Position numbers and translations under genes: made by a program. Below, one piece after another: positions 25,164 through 36,700 of a DNA stretch of 64,000 nt. The notes under the pieces are model-generated. The model did no database searches. It saw only the letters and a program-made list of their open reading frames with translations, and was not told the origin of the DNA. The first letter of the stretch is position 1, and the number at the start of each line of letters is the position of its first letter. Source of the DNA: Gymnogyps californianus (lineage: Eukaryota; Chordata; Aves; Accipitriformes; Cathartidae); NCBI RefSeq assembly GCF_018139145.2, contig NC_059474.1:40132344-40196343 (forward strand). The letters are read 5' to 3'.

Positions 25164-25811
25164 CTGCAATGTACAAAAAAACTCCACATCTTTTTGTATT
25201 TTTGCTGTGGTTTCATTAGTTTGTAGGGTAAGTTGAGACAGTTAGAACTTGTTTATACTTAAATTTCCATCTGCCTTGTTCAGCCTTGCCTGGTGTGCAC
25301 TTGATTCTTTTAGAGCATTTCTTGGTTTATGATGCTAACTGTTGATAAGATTATTTAATACTCTATATACTTCATTGAAAGTAATAAATTTTCATTTCCT
25401 AAGCTATCATCTTCATGTTTAGTCAGGTATAACCACTGAAAGAATTCAGAAAAGAAAAACATTTTGAACTTAAACTTCAATGGTTTAAAATCTATTAAAG
25501 AGGTGAATAAGATGGGAGTAATTCCTCTTATGTCAATAATAAAAGTCTGGGGTTTTTCGTTCAGAAATCAGAGATCTAAAAGGCAAAATACTGCATTATT
25601 TATACACATGAAGATTTTGTCAAGCATTCATCCCCAAGATTATCAGTAATTTCATAGTACAAACTCAGGGCGAAAGTCAGGGTAAGTTCCAATTTGACAC
25701 CAGTACAGTAACACATATTCGTCTTTGGCTGATTGTGGTAACCTCCCCGTGAGTCCTGCTTGTAATTGCACTCCATGCAGTAAAACTGCCGCAAGCCAGT
25801 GCAAAACTCAC

Positions 25812-25860
25812 TGGTACAGCTGCCGTTTTCTGGACTTCAGGTCAATTCGCATGGTGAGCA
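25812..25860 (-). CDS. Candidate first or internal exon of unrecognised - strand gene
   Basis: On the - strand, GATACAG is followed by TGCTCACC, then ATG (25852-25850, A at -3), then 13 codons (MRIDLKSRKRQLY) and two bases of a split codon, ending at the strong donor TACCA|GTGAGT. The two CpGs here are unusual for this AT-rich region. Joined to the exons at 24988-25163 and 23861-24138, it gives one frame of 164 residues. Whether the ATG is the true start or the exon is internal (reading L-T-M-R) is unresolved. The upstream - strand is open at 26447-26570 before a GTGAGT, but that frame reads through what looks like a polypyrimidine tract, so I do not include it. Confidence 0.25.
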
Positions 25861-28800
25861 CTGTATCTACCACTAATGTTACAAAAGAAACTTTCTTGAA
25901 ATAACATTCACAAGGATTTATACGTGCTCATACAAACTAAGAGCACATTTTATTGTAGTGCTTGATGTGAAAGAATGAAACACACTCATATTCACGGTGC
26001 TTATCAGCAATACCATATCATTGACACCAGTCATTCTGGTGGGATGTTTTGAGGTGATGAATGTTTAACTTGTGTCTCCAGATGGGAGAAAAAGGTTGAA
26101 AATCCGTCTTCATCTTTTTTAACTTCTCATCACACACTTTGAATACTAAAGAAAATACAGGATTCTCAGGGAAGGGGGAAGAGTTGGAGTCACAAGAGCT
26201 AGCAATTCACTTAGTGGGCTTCAAAAATACTTAACCGGAGTTTGTGTAAGATATGAGAGATCTACACATGGCCCATAAATCTATTTTAAGTCTTATTTGC
26301 ATTGTTTCTGATGAAGCTATCTGCTAAATGAGAAAGCTGTTTAATTTGATACTATCTTGCAGTAAAAAGCCATCATTGCAGCAATCAGATAACATTCTGC
26401 TTGCCTATCTTCAAAACCTACATGTGCATTGATACTTAGCACTCACATGTCCAAATATATCTTAGCTGAAATGAAGAAAAATGTAATTGTCTTTCAAAGT
26501 CAAAAACAATATTCTGGAATTGATGAGAGCTGATCCATTCTACCTCTAAAGCCTTGAAAGTATGTTTTTCCCCGTTGAGAATGTTAATTTTTGTTTATTT
26601 ATTACTTGCATTGCATACATTTTATTTTGTCTTTACACCAATGAAAACAATCACTGATCTAAATCGTCATCTGCTGAGCAGAAAACATTTTCATAAGCAG
26701 AGACATTTACTCATCTGGATCCTTCCATCTACTGAGACACACTGTGTATGAGAAGAACATCAAATATGCCCTTAATGCACTTAAAAAAATAATACTGCAA
26801 TAGCTAATTTTTTTCTTTAGTTAGAATTCTGATAAATCCTGTTTTACTTCCAGATTATGCCAAATATTATGCATTTCTAACAGATCTAATCTCCCTCTCA
26901 TGCCAAATATAGAAAAAACAATGTTAAACATATTCTCTAGAGATGCTTAACTACAAATAAGAGAACTCTGCAAGGTTTTCATATAACTCAATAAAATCAT
27001 GGTTCCAGTGCTATTCATATATTTCATAAATTTTCAACAAATGAAAAAAAAATATTTAATGACAGATGCATTGAAAAATAAAACCAATAGAAATGGCTTT
27101 TTGCTCTTGCATAAGCCTTTTCAGACCAGCATTAGGCTGTTTTCTAAACGGTCCATAAACAGTAGACTAATTCCCATGACAACGTTCAAACAAGACATAT
27201 CCTCTATTTCACTGCAAACTTTGATGGGAATTAAAAACGCTTGAAGTGTTGCACGACCAGGTATTAAGATCTCGTATCCAGCACTAGTGAGACAGGTAGT
27301 CTCACTATATATCATATATAGCTCATATATAATATACAGTTTATATATAGTCTGATCCCCTACAACATTAACGATACAGCCTCTGGCCAACTTTTCTCAT
27401 CCATTTCTATCCTTTTCCCACAGCTACTCTTTCTGTGAGAAACACCAATATTTTCACAAGAGCAGAGCAACAGTCTCCGTTCTGGCTCCATTAGGTTCGT
27501 GCATCCTTCCACATGGAATTTCAAAACCCCACATCTATACACATCCTACTAAGAAGCGAAGTTCTTCCTTTATATTACAAACCCTTACAGGTAGTTTTCA
27601 ATGCCTAACTCAAATGCCCGACTAGTTTCCTACACAATCCCAACTGACTGCAAGAAGGTACCCACATCCAACAAAATCCACATCACGGTCCAGTTCTTGA
27701 GAAAGGGGGAATGGTTGTCTTTCTTTGAAAGACAGCAGGAAAAACAGCAAGAAAAATAATGCATAACAATCCCAGATCAGTAGTAAAACCATCTTTTCCC
27801 CTTCCCACAAGAGTGCCAGAATTGTAGCTCAGGAAGGCTTTTTTTTTTTCCTTCCCACTGCTTTCTGTTGAAATCAATGATTTCAGTGAATCTGCATACA
27901 GAAGTAGGTCTTAGATTCTGACATGCTTTAAATGGAAAATGCTTCATAGGCAGAATTTAGGTACCAGCATCTAAGTCAAACAAAAAGATGTTTAATTCCT
28001 CTCTTGATCTGTGGCTAAAAAATGGTATCATTGTGAGAGGTCTCCAAAAAGTATGCTATATTTTATGTTCTTACTTACTGTTTAAAAAAAATAAAAAGAA
28101 AATGAATATTCCCTTTAAAGTATAGAATATAACTGTTTTTCTAAATACCTTTAACAACACCTGGTAAATTCCTACAGATATATTTAGATAACCAGGGAAG
28201 CTTGTATAATATCTCTACAGATATGATATATGTATAAATGTGTATATATAAATGAAGTATAAATATGTATATATATGTATGTGTGTATATGTATATATAA
28301 TGTGTGTATATATAGGTAGATAGGGTAAAAAAATACCAGATTTGAGTTTCAAAATGAAGGGAAATCGGGGGAAAAACTGTTGTTTTTAAGTGCTTCCTAT
28401 TTTGTTAGATAAAATACAAATAGAAAAAAAAAAAAATTACCAGGAATAGAAAGTATCTCTTTCCAAGTATCATGATTTCCTTACAATAAGAATGACAAGA
28501 TTTTACCCTGAGCAGACATGAGCCCTGTAGTGGGTCTTTGAGATTTTCAGTCTTGCTCTGATACTGCGGCAGTTCCCAAACCTTTTCAAGTGTGTCCCAT
28601 GATGCACCACTCCTCCCAGTACATATTGTGAATGATTTAGAGAAGACATATTTTTTTACCTACTATTATACAACCAGTAAGAGAACTATACGTTCAGCTT
28701 TTTGTAAGTATACTGTATGTAGTATTACTGGAAGTTAATTTTATGTAAAATGTTACCTCAAGTCTCTCTGAGTTTCTCTCACCTTTTAGCTTCAGTACTT

Positions 28801-30639
28801 AATTTCATACACAATCACTGTACAGTGATTTATGTCCCACCATTGTCTCTTTAGTCACTGGCTGGTTCCGTGTTCAAGATAATCTCCCCACTTCCAAAAC
28901 TGAGACTGATTGCTGTAGATCAGTACCCCGGATCATACCACAGCCAGTGTCGTGGCACCCAACCTCTTGTTTACTTCTTCTGTCTTCCATAGTAGTAAGC
29001 TGTCATGAAGAAGGTCTGAATGTGGCATCACATAGTTTCTCCCCTAATAAAGCAGCAGAGTCTCAAAATTGAGCTCAGTGATTCAGAACTTCAGATATTT
29101 ACATTGCAGGACTGATATTTAGTATCTATCTCCTCCAATTAGACTCACCTTCTGTTTGAAAAGCTGTGATAATGAAAATATCAGTCTTCATACTACTCTA
29201 CATGCAGCTTCTCCCGCTTGGAATTAATTATTGAGCAACAGAGATCAAACTCTCAGTTCTGGTCTCTTAATAATGATTTTCTAAATTCATGCAGGTGGAT
29301 GAGAAAAAGCGCTCTGCTGAATATAGTTTTACCTTTCCAATTTCATTTTAGGTACTAGTTCCACATTAGTTACAACTGAAGACTGAAGGTTATGCCATTG
29401 GGCAAAAAATTCTCATTAGAATGGCTGAATTATCATGATTATATAGGGCATAGATACATTGACAAATTAATAAGTAGTTTCAGTTCTTCTCAGCAAATGG
29501 CAGTCTGTACAAATATTTCTGAGCTCATTTACTTCCCAAGTACAAACTTGTATAGTAGTTGCTTATACAGGATATATAATTCCAGCCGTCTTTCCACACA
29601 ACATGGTAAAACTGTACAACTGGTGGATGAAAACAGGAAACATGATTACTTTGGATCAAAGCCCTCAATGTTTTTTTCTGTGGTAGGAACGTAGGAAAAT
29701 TACGTGATGTTATACTCCGTTCATTAGTATAACATTTGCACAGCAGTCAAGTAACCACTTATTCCCAACTGTGCCAACAGCATCTTTTTAACATTTGAGC
29801 AAAGGAAGGCTACATCTTAATTTTTCAAATGCAAGGCACTAATCCACGAGTCACATACCCAAATCTTCACATTGCCAAGAGCCATAACTCGCCAGGTTCC
29901 CAAACAAGCTGAGAGAAGCCCAGGCCCTGGAAGTGCTGCAGAAGCTGGAGGGGACAACTGGTCCTCCAGTGCCCCAGGGCAACAGGTCCAGACCTGTACC
30001 AAGGATGACCTCAGCCTTGTGCAGCCTCTGCCACCACCTTCTGCTAGTGCCATTCACATGCTGCATTAAGAGCAGGGGAGCTTCCCTTAAAACCCAAGAC
30101 TCCCAAGGGTCACATATGGACCACTCCAACAATAATTGATTCAAATATAAATTAGGAATTAATAAGCAGAGATTACAGACATATTTTTGTTACGCCAACA
30201 GGAGTTACACTGCTTAGCATGGAAAATACAGTATGCATTTGATACCTGTAGAATGACCACGTAGCTTCTAATCCATATAGAATACGTAATGTAACAATAA
30301 CAATCCTTCTATTTTAAGACTGAAAACCAGTCTGTTAAATATTGTGTTTATCATAAAAAAGCTTTTTTTTTTTTAAGTATAAATGAAATGCATATTTGAC
30401 ACTTACTTCTGCGTCACTTAAAATGCTTTCCAGAAATATTTTTAATAGTAAGTCTAGGAATGCTAATTATGCATCATTCACCATTACAAAACATATTTTC
30501 CAACAATTACTGTGTTTAAATATATAACCAGTTTTACCGTATATTTGGAATAGGAAATAACTGCACAATTTCATTTTCTGCTTCATAGTATTGGTGAACA
30601 TTGACTTCTTTAAAAATCTGCCAATAAGGTCTGATAGGG
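25861..30639. other. Intergenic, AT-rich, no gene recognised
   Basis: No gene is recognised. Notable content is a TA-rich imperfect inverted repeat near 27304-27351, a TA/TG microsatellite at about 28226-28316, and a GC-richer patch at about 29850-30125. That patch is open in several frames on both strands, as expected from its composition rather than from coding. Short T/A runs occur near 27839-27851, 28425-28437 and 30363-30374. Confidence 0.7.
28226..28316. repeat. TA/TG/TATG microsatellite-like tract
   Basis: About 90 bases of interspersed TATA, TGTG and TATG units (for example TATATGTATGTGTGTATATG). The units are interrupted, so this is an old or compound microsatellite. Confidence 0.85.
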
Positions 30640-31271
30640 TGTCGTGGTTTAACCCCAGCCAGCAGCTAAGCACCACACAGCCGCTCCCTCACTCCTCCCC
30701 CACTCCCAGTGGGATGGGGAGGAGAATCAGGAAAAAAAGTAAAACTTGTGGGTTGAGATAAGAACGGTTTAATAACTAAAGTAAAATATAATATAACAAT
30801 AATAATAATAATAATAATAATAATGAACTATAATAATAATAATAATAATGTAATGAAAAGGAATATAATTTTTAAAGAAGGAAAAAAGAAAAAAAATTAA
30901 ATAAAACCCAAGGAAAAAAACAGTGATGCACAATGCAGTTGCTCACCACCCGCTGATCGATGCCCAAGCAGCGATCTGCCCCTCCCGGCGAACTCCCCCC
31001 AGTTTATATACTGAGCATGATGTTCTATGGTATGGAATATCCCTTTGGCTAGTTCAGGTCAGCTGCCCGGCTATGCTCCCTCCCAGCTTCTTGCACACCT
31101 GCTTGCTGGCAGAGCACGGGAAACTGAAAAGTCCTTAACTTAGGATAAGCGCTACTTAGCAATAACTAAAACATCAGCGTATTATCAACATTATTCTCAC
31201 ACTAAATCCAAAACACACTGTACCGACTACTAAGAATAAAAATTAACTGTATCCCAGCCAAAATCAGGACA
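30640..31271 (-). mobile_element. Solo ERV long terminal repeat (ERVL-like, 632 bp)
   Basis: Read on the - strand, the element starts TGTCCTGGTTTTGGCTGG and ends AACCACGACA, with the TG...CA ends of a retroviral LTR. It has a TATATAAAC promoter box (complement of 31002-31010) and an ATTAAA polyadenylation signal (complement of 30768-30773) near its 3' part. The termini resemble an LTR family I know as widespread in bird genomes and generally assigned to ERVL; I cannot give a database name. No internal retroviral sequence lies next to it, so it is a solo LTR left by LTR-LTR recombination. An AAT microsatellite is embedded in it. Short open frames within it are not genes. Confidence 0.88.
30798..30850. 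repeat. AAT trinucleotide microsatellite inside solo LTR
   Basis: Two runs of AAT units, separated by GAACTAT, lie within the transcribed-end part of the LTR. They probably expanded after insertion, since this part of the LTR is A/T-rich in the family (inference). Confidence 0.9.
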
Positions 31272-31276
31272 TAGGG

Positions 31277-31669
31277 CAATAGTAGTCCGACCCAGATATG
31301 TGCCAAGTTGGCTCCACAGAAACCTTCTAATTGGTCAAGGCATTTAAAAAAATAAGAAATCCAAATCAGACATCCAAAAACTTAGTTATATGATACTACA
31401 GAACTAATTCATTTTTATTGTTCCACTCTAGAATACTCAGTCCACTAACTCTACAGACAATCTTTGGTATTACCAGGTAAAGTCAGCTTGTCTTTTTATG
31501 TTTTATGAATAATGACATTTTTCCCTGTCCTACATTGTGCTAACAGGAGAAGAGGAAGAGAGGCCAATCTATCAGACTCAAGTACAAAACTTTTTTCCAT
31601 GTAGTCTGAAAATAAAAATTCATTATGAACCACACATGTCTTATGCTTCTTAGGTGACCTGAATGGCTT
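31277..31669. other. Intergenic spacer between solo LTR and CR1
   Basis: About 390 bases of AT-rich sequence without a recognisable gene. Its right edge is approximate, because the 5' truncation point of the CR1 copy is hard to place. Confidence 0.6.
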
Positions 31670-32837
31670 TACCAAAGGCAAAGTGCACCTGACTAACCAA
31701 ATTTTCTTCTATCATGAGATGACTGGCTCTGGGGACAATGGGAGAGCAGTGGGTGTCTTTACTTTAACAAGACTTACAACACAGTGTCCCCATAGCATCC
31801 TTGTAGCTGAACCAAGTGAAAAAACTCAGCTTGCCAGCTCAATTGCCAAGTTTGAACACTAGTTGTTAATAGTTTGAAGTCTAGGTGCATAATGATTACC
31901 AGGGGTCAACAGTTCTCAGGCAAATATGATTGAACACTTTCACCAATATCTTGTATGATGGAACAGAACAGAACATTACTGATAAAGTTCAGGAATGACA
32001 CCAAACTGGGGGCAGTGGTCAATGTCATGTAGGGTAGAGCTGTCATTCAGAGGGATCTTGACAAGCTGAAGGACAAGGATTGACTGAAGCCTCATGAAGT
32101 ACAAATACAAAACCCCACACCTTGGATGGAATTAGCCCATGCAACGCTACAGACTGAGGGCAGACAGTCTAAAAAAGCAGCTTTGGATCTTCAGATCCTT
32201 TTGTACAGGCAGGTAACAAGTTGAACATGATCCAGAAAAGTGCCCTTGCAGCAATGAAGCAGAGCTGTGTGAAGAGATATAGCCAGAAGGAAAACGGAAG
32301 AGATTATTTCCCTCTGGTCAGGACCTGCAGGAGCATATTTGACCTGTTGGGACCAGTTTTGGGCTCCCCAGTTCAACAGCAACCTGGGCAAACCGGAGGC
32401 AATCAAGTGGCAGGCCACTGAGATGGTGGTGGTACAGAAGGCATGGAAGGAGAGGCTGAGGGAGCTGGGCTTGTTCTGCCCAAAGAAGGCTAAGGGGGGT
32501 GTCTGACCACTCTCTTCCACTACCTAGTGGGTGACTGTAGAGAAGAGACATTCAGAGTCAGACTCTTCTTGCAGGTCCACAGAGAGGACAAGACACAGTC
32601 ATTGCAAGTTGCAGCAAGGGAAATTTTGACTAGGTAAAAGGAAAAAAGCATTTCACAATGAGGTTCATTTCAGTACTGGAACAGGCTGTCCAGGGAGGTT
32701 TCAGTATCTCCGTTCTTAGAGGTTTTCAAAACTCAGCTGGACAAGGACCTGAGTAACCCGAAGCTGCTCCTGCTTTGAGCAGGTTGGATTAGATGAGCTC
32801 TAGGGGCCCCAGACTAATTTTTTCTATGATTCTATGA
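31670..32837 (+). mobile_element. CR1 LINE copy, 5'-truncated, decayed
   Basis: CR1 is the dominant LINE of birds and encodes an endonuclease/reverse transcriptase. This copy starts inside the reverse transcriptase region: the stretch GGCAAAGTGCACCTGACTAACC onward corresponds to the part that precedes the catalytic YLDF-type motif. It continues through recognisable 3' segments (CATTCAGAGGGATCTTGACA, GGAACAGGCTGTCCAGGGAGG, GGACAAGGACCTGAGTAACC) to the tail TTCTATGATTCTATGA at 32823-32837. The reading frame is broken by many stops and indels, so it is inactive. It belongs to an older, more diverged subfamily than the copy that follows. The 5' edge is approximate. Confidence 0.85.
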
Positions 32838-33701
32838 AAAGTGACCGCAGGGGGAAAGGGATAAAACCAGGCTTGCTAGAGATAAGCCTGGGGGCAGCAC
32901 ACCAATGTTTGAGGGACAGTGTGCTAGCGAGGTCCTTCAGTCTGCCATCTCAGTGGAGGTAGGGGATGGAGATCCATGTGGCAGCGAAGACACAAGGGTT
33001 ATTGATGTGTTAGAAATCATGGAAGTGCCTGAGAACGGTCACGTAGGAATTAGGGCTTCTCACCCAAAAAAGGTGGCAGGATCAATAGCCCAACTGAAGT
33101 GCATCTACACCAATGCATGTGGCATGGGCAACGAACAGGAGGAGTTGGAAGCCGTTGTGCAGCCTGAAAACTATGATACAGTTGCAATCGTGGAAACAGT
33201 TTTGGGCCCCTCACTACAAGAAAGACATTGAGGTGCTGGAGCGTGTCCAAAGAAGAGCAACAAAGCTGGTGAAGGGTCTAGAGCACAAGTCTTATGAGGA
33301 GCGGCTGAGGGAACTGGGGTTGTTTAGTCTGGAGAAAAGGAGGCTCAGGGGAGACCTTATTGCTGTCTACAACTCCCTGAAAGGAGGTTGTAGCGAGGTG
33401 GGTGTCAGTCTCTTTTCCCAATTAACAAGTGATAGGACGAGTGGAAACAGCCTCAAGTTGTGCCAGAGGAAGTTTAGATTGGATATTAGGAAAAATTTCT
33501 TCACCAGAAGGGTTATCAAGCATTGGAACAGGCTGCCCAGGGAAGTGATTGAGTCACCATCCCTCAGATTTTTAAAAGATGTGTAGATGTGGCACTTAGG
33601 GACACGGTTTAGTGGTGGACTTGGCAGTGTTAGGTTTATGGTGGGACTCAATGATCTTAAAGGTCTTTTCCAACCTAAGTGATTCTATGATTCTATGATT
33701 C
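32838..33701 (+). mobile_element. CR1 LINE copy with 5' end and large internal deletion
   Basis: This copy lies directly after the tail of the preceding CR1. Its 5' part (to about 33197) matches the leader and endonuclease N-terminus of CR1 ORF2: the segment from 33094 reads [20 protein letters not shown] and then [11 protein letters not shown], a typical start of the APE-type endonuclease. The sequence then jumps, at about 33196-33200, to the 3' end of the element (TTTTGGGCCCCTCACTACAA onward) and runs to a clean tail of ATTCTATG repeats ending at 33701. Most of the endonuclease and all catalytic reverse transcriptase is missing, so it cannot mobilise itself. The 157-codon frame at 33113-33586 is CR1 3' sequence, not a host gene. 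Confidence 0.87.
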
Positions 33702-36700
33702 ATTGGACACAGACACCTTCCCAAATATTTCACGCAGTTTGGCACAGAAGAGAAGTTAAGCCAGCTGTGGCTAAAAGTGCTTAAGAAAGAAGGATATATT
33801 AAATCTCAGATGTTTAGCAATTCTGTTGAACTATCCCGAAGAACTGATTTTATTCACCCTCTTTTATTAACTAAGAGATAATATTTTATTACCGACCAGT
33901 TAAATAAATATATATGTATACACTAATACTATTGAATAGTTAGTAGAATATTAGAAGGTGATTTCTGAGACTAAACATAGCTATTTCTTGCCATTTTAGA
34001 CATCAAGCATATCTGACACTTCAGTTCAGGGCTGTCAGGTGTAAATGCAAGGTCTACAGGAGACCAGGATTCACTTGGACATCTAAAATGCCACTGGACA
34101 TCTCTCTCTCTCACCACCTGGATTGAACCCTGCACTTTTACTTTCTCAATTAACCATTTTTATTACTTCAGTTTCTTTTTTTTTTCTGTTTGAGATATTT
34201 AATTATTCAATTACATTACTTAGCTAATTTAGATTTTACTAAAATTTTACTACTTTCTTATCCTAAGCTGGGTTCAGTAAGTAGTTTTAATATTGTTTCA
34301 TCTCCATAGTACTTGCTAAACTTCCAAATTGCTGAGTAGCCTAAGCGACCACATTAGTATTTTTATGCATATATAAAGACACCCCTTATGAGAAATCTTT
34401 ATTCTAAGAATATTCTCTTCTACAGTTTTTCATATTAACAACCTTCCCTGCAACTGACTCTAATCCCATGACTAACAATATTTTGAGTCAATTCCATCAT
34501 TGTTTGTATCTCCTGTTACACCTGAGAAGAAATTTGATCTCATACAATATGCAGCAGTCGCTATTGTTCTAAAAATTGCCTCTATTGGCTTTTCTGTGTG
34601 AACGGTTTCTGAAAATTATGGTGGTTGAATTTGTGGTCAAGTCAGTCATTCTGAGAAAGCTCATAAAATCCCGAGAGACTTGCAAAGAACAATCAATCCC
34701 TACATCAGGAAGCAAAAAGGAAGTGCCAACCCAGTGGAAATTTATTTATTACACGTTTGAAGTCTGCTGAAATAACAAAACGCTGGACTTTAACAGTCAA
34801 ACAGGGCATATACAAAGGCAATGGAATTAAATCTTATTTTCAATGAGGGAATGGTATTCAAGTAACTATTAAAAATGGATTTTTTTTTAAAGTCACTCCT
34901 ATAAAAGTTAAAAGAAAAAGTAAATGTGATCATATAAATTACATTAGGCATCGGTGAGAAACTTCCCCTGAACTATATCCTTGCAGGAAATTGGCTAAAT
35001 GTAGCCCCTTGGCGCCAAGGAGGTCGTGAGCTCTGCGTCAGTGCTAATTCATTTTTTGTGACCGCATTGTGTTGGGAAATCCCGATTCCCAGTGCTGAAG
35101 TGTAAAACAAGACTTTGAACTCTATGGGATTATGCATATGATATGCCAAACATGAATGAAATTTAATTTCCTTAAACCTGTAAGGAGTGTATAAACACAG
35201 AAAATGTTCCATATATCAATAATTATTTTCTTTTGCGAATGTTCCAGACAATTTTCTCTTCTGAAATGAAAATTACATTTGGAATGAAAATACTTAATAC
35301 AATGCAATTTTCTCTTTTTTTGTTTCTGAAGATATAACCCAAACTAAAACATTCTTAAAGCAAAAATAACCTATAACCACTTTTCAAGAATCTGTCAATG
35401 GCAAACAAGTATTCACAAAAAAACCCTAATTCATATTTACAAGAAGACTATGAAAACAATCTAATCCAACTGTGAGCACAATAGAGACCAAAACCACCCA
35501 ACCAACAGGCTTTGCCTCCAAGTCAAAACTTCCATTTAAGCCATAACTTCTGCTAAATAAAAGACAATCTTGAATGTAAGTCCTCAGATGTTGAAAAATA
35601 GATAAAGATATCCCAGCAATTAAACACCACTGTTAAAAATCTGCAAATTGTGTTCTCCAGATAAATCAGTAGAAGAGTAAATATGACAAAGAAAGAATAT
35701 GGTAGAATATTCTCGAAGGTAAAGGTTCATCATGGTTACAGCACACATCCCTGAGCAGGCAAACTGCAGCACACTCTACTAGCATTGACTTTTGAGTGTG
35801 CCAAGCTTTAGGTTATGTAGCATATAGTTGCAGCTGTGTTTAATAAAACCAGGGATAATTTTAGAGTGTTTCACTTCAGAGGGAAAAGGTAATACTCTTT
35901 TCACCCAATACGCAACTACCATGTGTGTATAGACACAGACTGAAATTCAGGACATCGTAAACCTGCTTTACAGATTTTCAAATCTTTGCAGACCCTCCTT
36001 GAAGAGTCCCACCAGCTCTTCCACTGCTTCACCTGCTCTATGCATCAGTGTTATTTGTTTGTCTAGCCAGAGCTGTGCTGAACTACTTCTAATCTAAGCT
36101 CAGCTTCCACTATCAAAGGGACCAGGAAGGGCATGCCACAAGAAGCCACTGAACAAGTCATGAGAGTCAGTTTTCCTCCGTGTAGGCGCTGCAGATGGAG
36201 AGCTTTGGAGAGTCACACCTGAAATGGCATACCAGGCATACTCCTCCTGCATCCACTGCCATCCACAAAGCAGCCTCCTGAAGACTCTTGCAGAATTTGG
36301 AAAAAAGTTGGCTTAAGTAGCAGAGCACAGAGAGGTTTAGAGGAGGTGTAAGATCTTTTCCTAGTACTGCAATGCTGAGGCAGGGAGTGCAGTAGGACAA
36401 CACAGGAGTTCTTAGGGTTAGGACATATATGAATCATCAGCAATGGGGAGGGTTAATCCCCCAAAGAAACATATTTACTGTCCAGGTTACTGGAGGGGGA
36501 CAAAGTACATTTCTCTACCACAGCACGAAATATAATTTTGGGTGATGTTAGGGAAGAAGTTGACTGCTGATCACATACAGGAGGTGATCTCTTTCTCTCC
36601 CTTGTGTGCTACTTCCATATTGACAGGCAGATAATATGTGGATTGCCACAATTTCAGGACAGATTGAAGAGTAACTCCCACAACCCAAGGGCTTTCCCTG

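Larger units (their letters stand above)
30635..31276. repeat. 5-bp target-site duplication TAGGG around solo LTR
   Basis: TAGGG at 30635-30639 directly precedes the LTR terminus TGTCGTGG and is repeated at 31272-31276 right after the other terminus GGACA. The exact duplication at both ends fixes the insertion boundaries and shows that the element entered as a complete insertion. Confidence 0.9.

Noticed and set aside
24842..25216. Taking the full 124-codon - strand frame as a single-exon gene.
   Set aside because: About one such frame is expected by chance in this much AT-rich sequence. It is interesting only through the splice signals within it, so only the inner segment is listed as a candidate exon.
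32191..32551. - strand frames of 109 and 77 codons.
   Set aside because: Antisense shadows of the decayed CR1 copy at 31670-32837.
33113..33586. 157-codon + strand open frame.
   Set aside because: This is the 3' part of the internally deleted CR1 copy, identified by its nucleotide sequence and ATTCTATG tail.
35446..35530. Possible antisense CR1 fragment (TCTAATCCAACTGTGAGC).
   Set aside because: Only a few bases resemble CR1, with no supporting neighbours.
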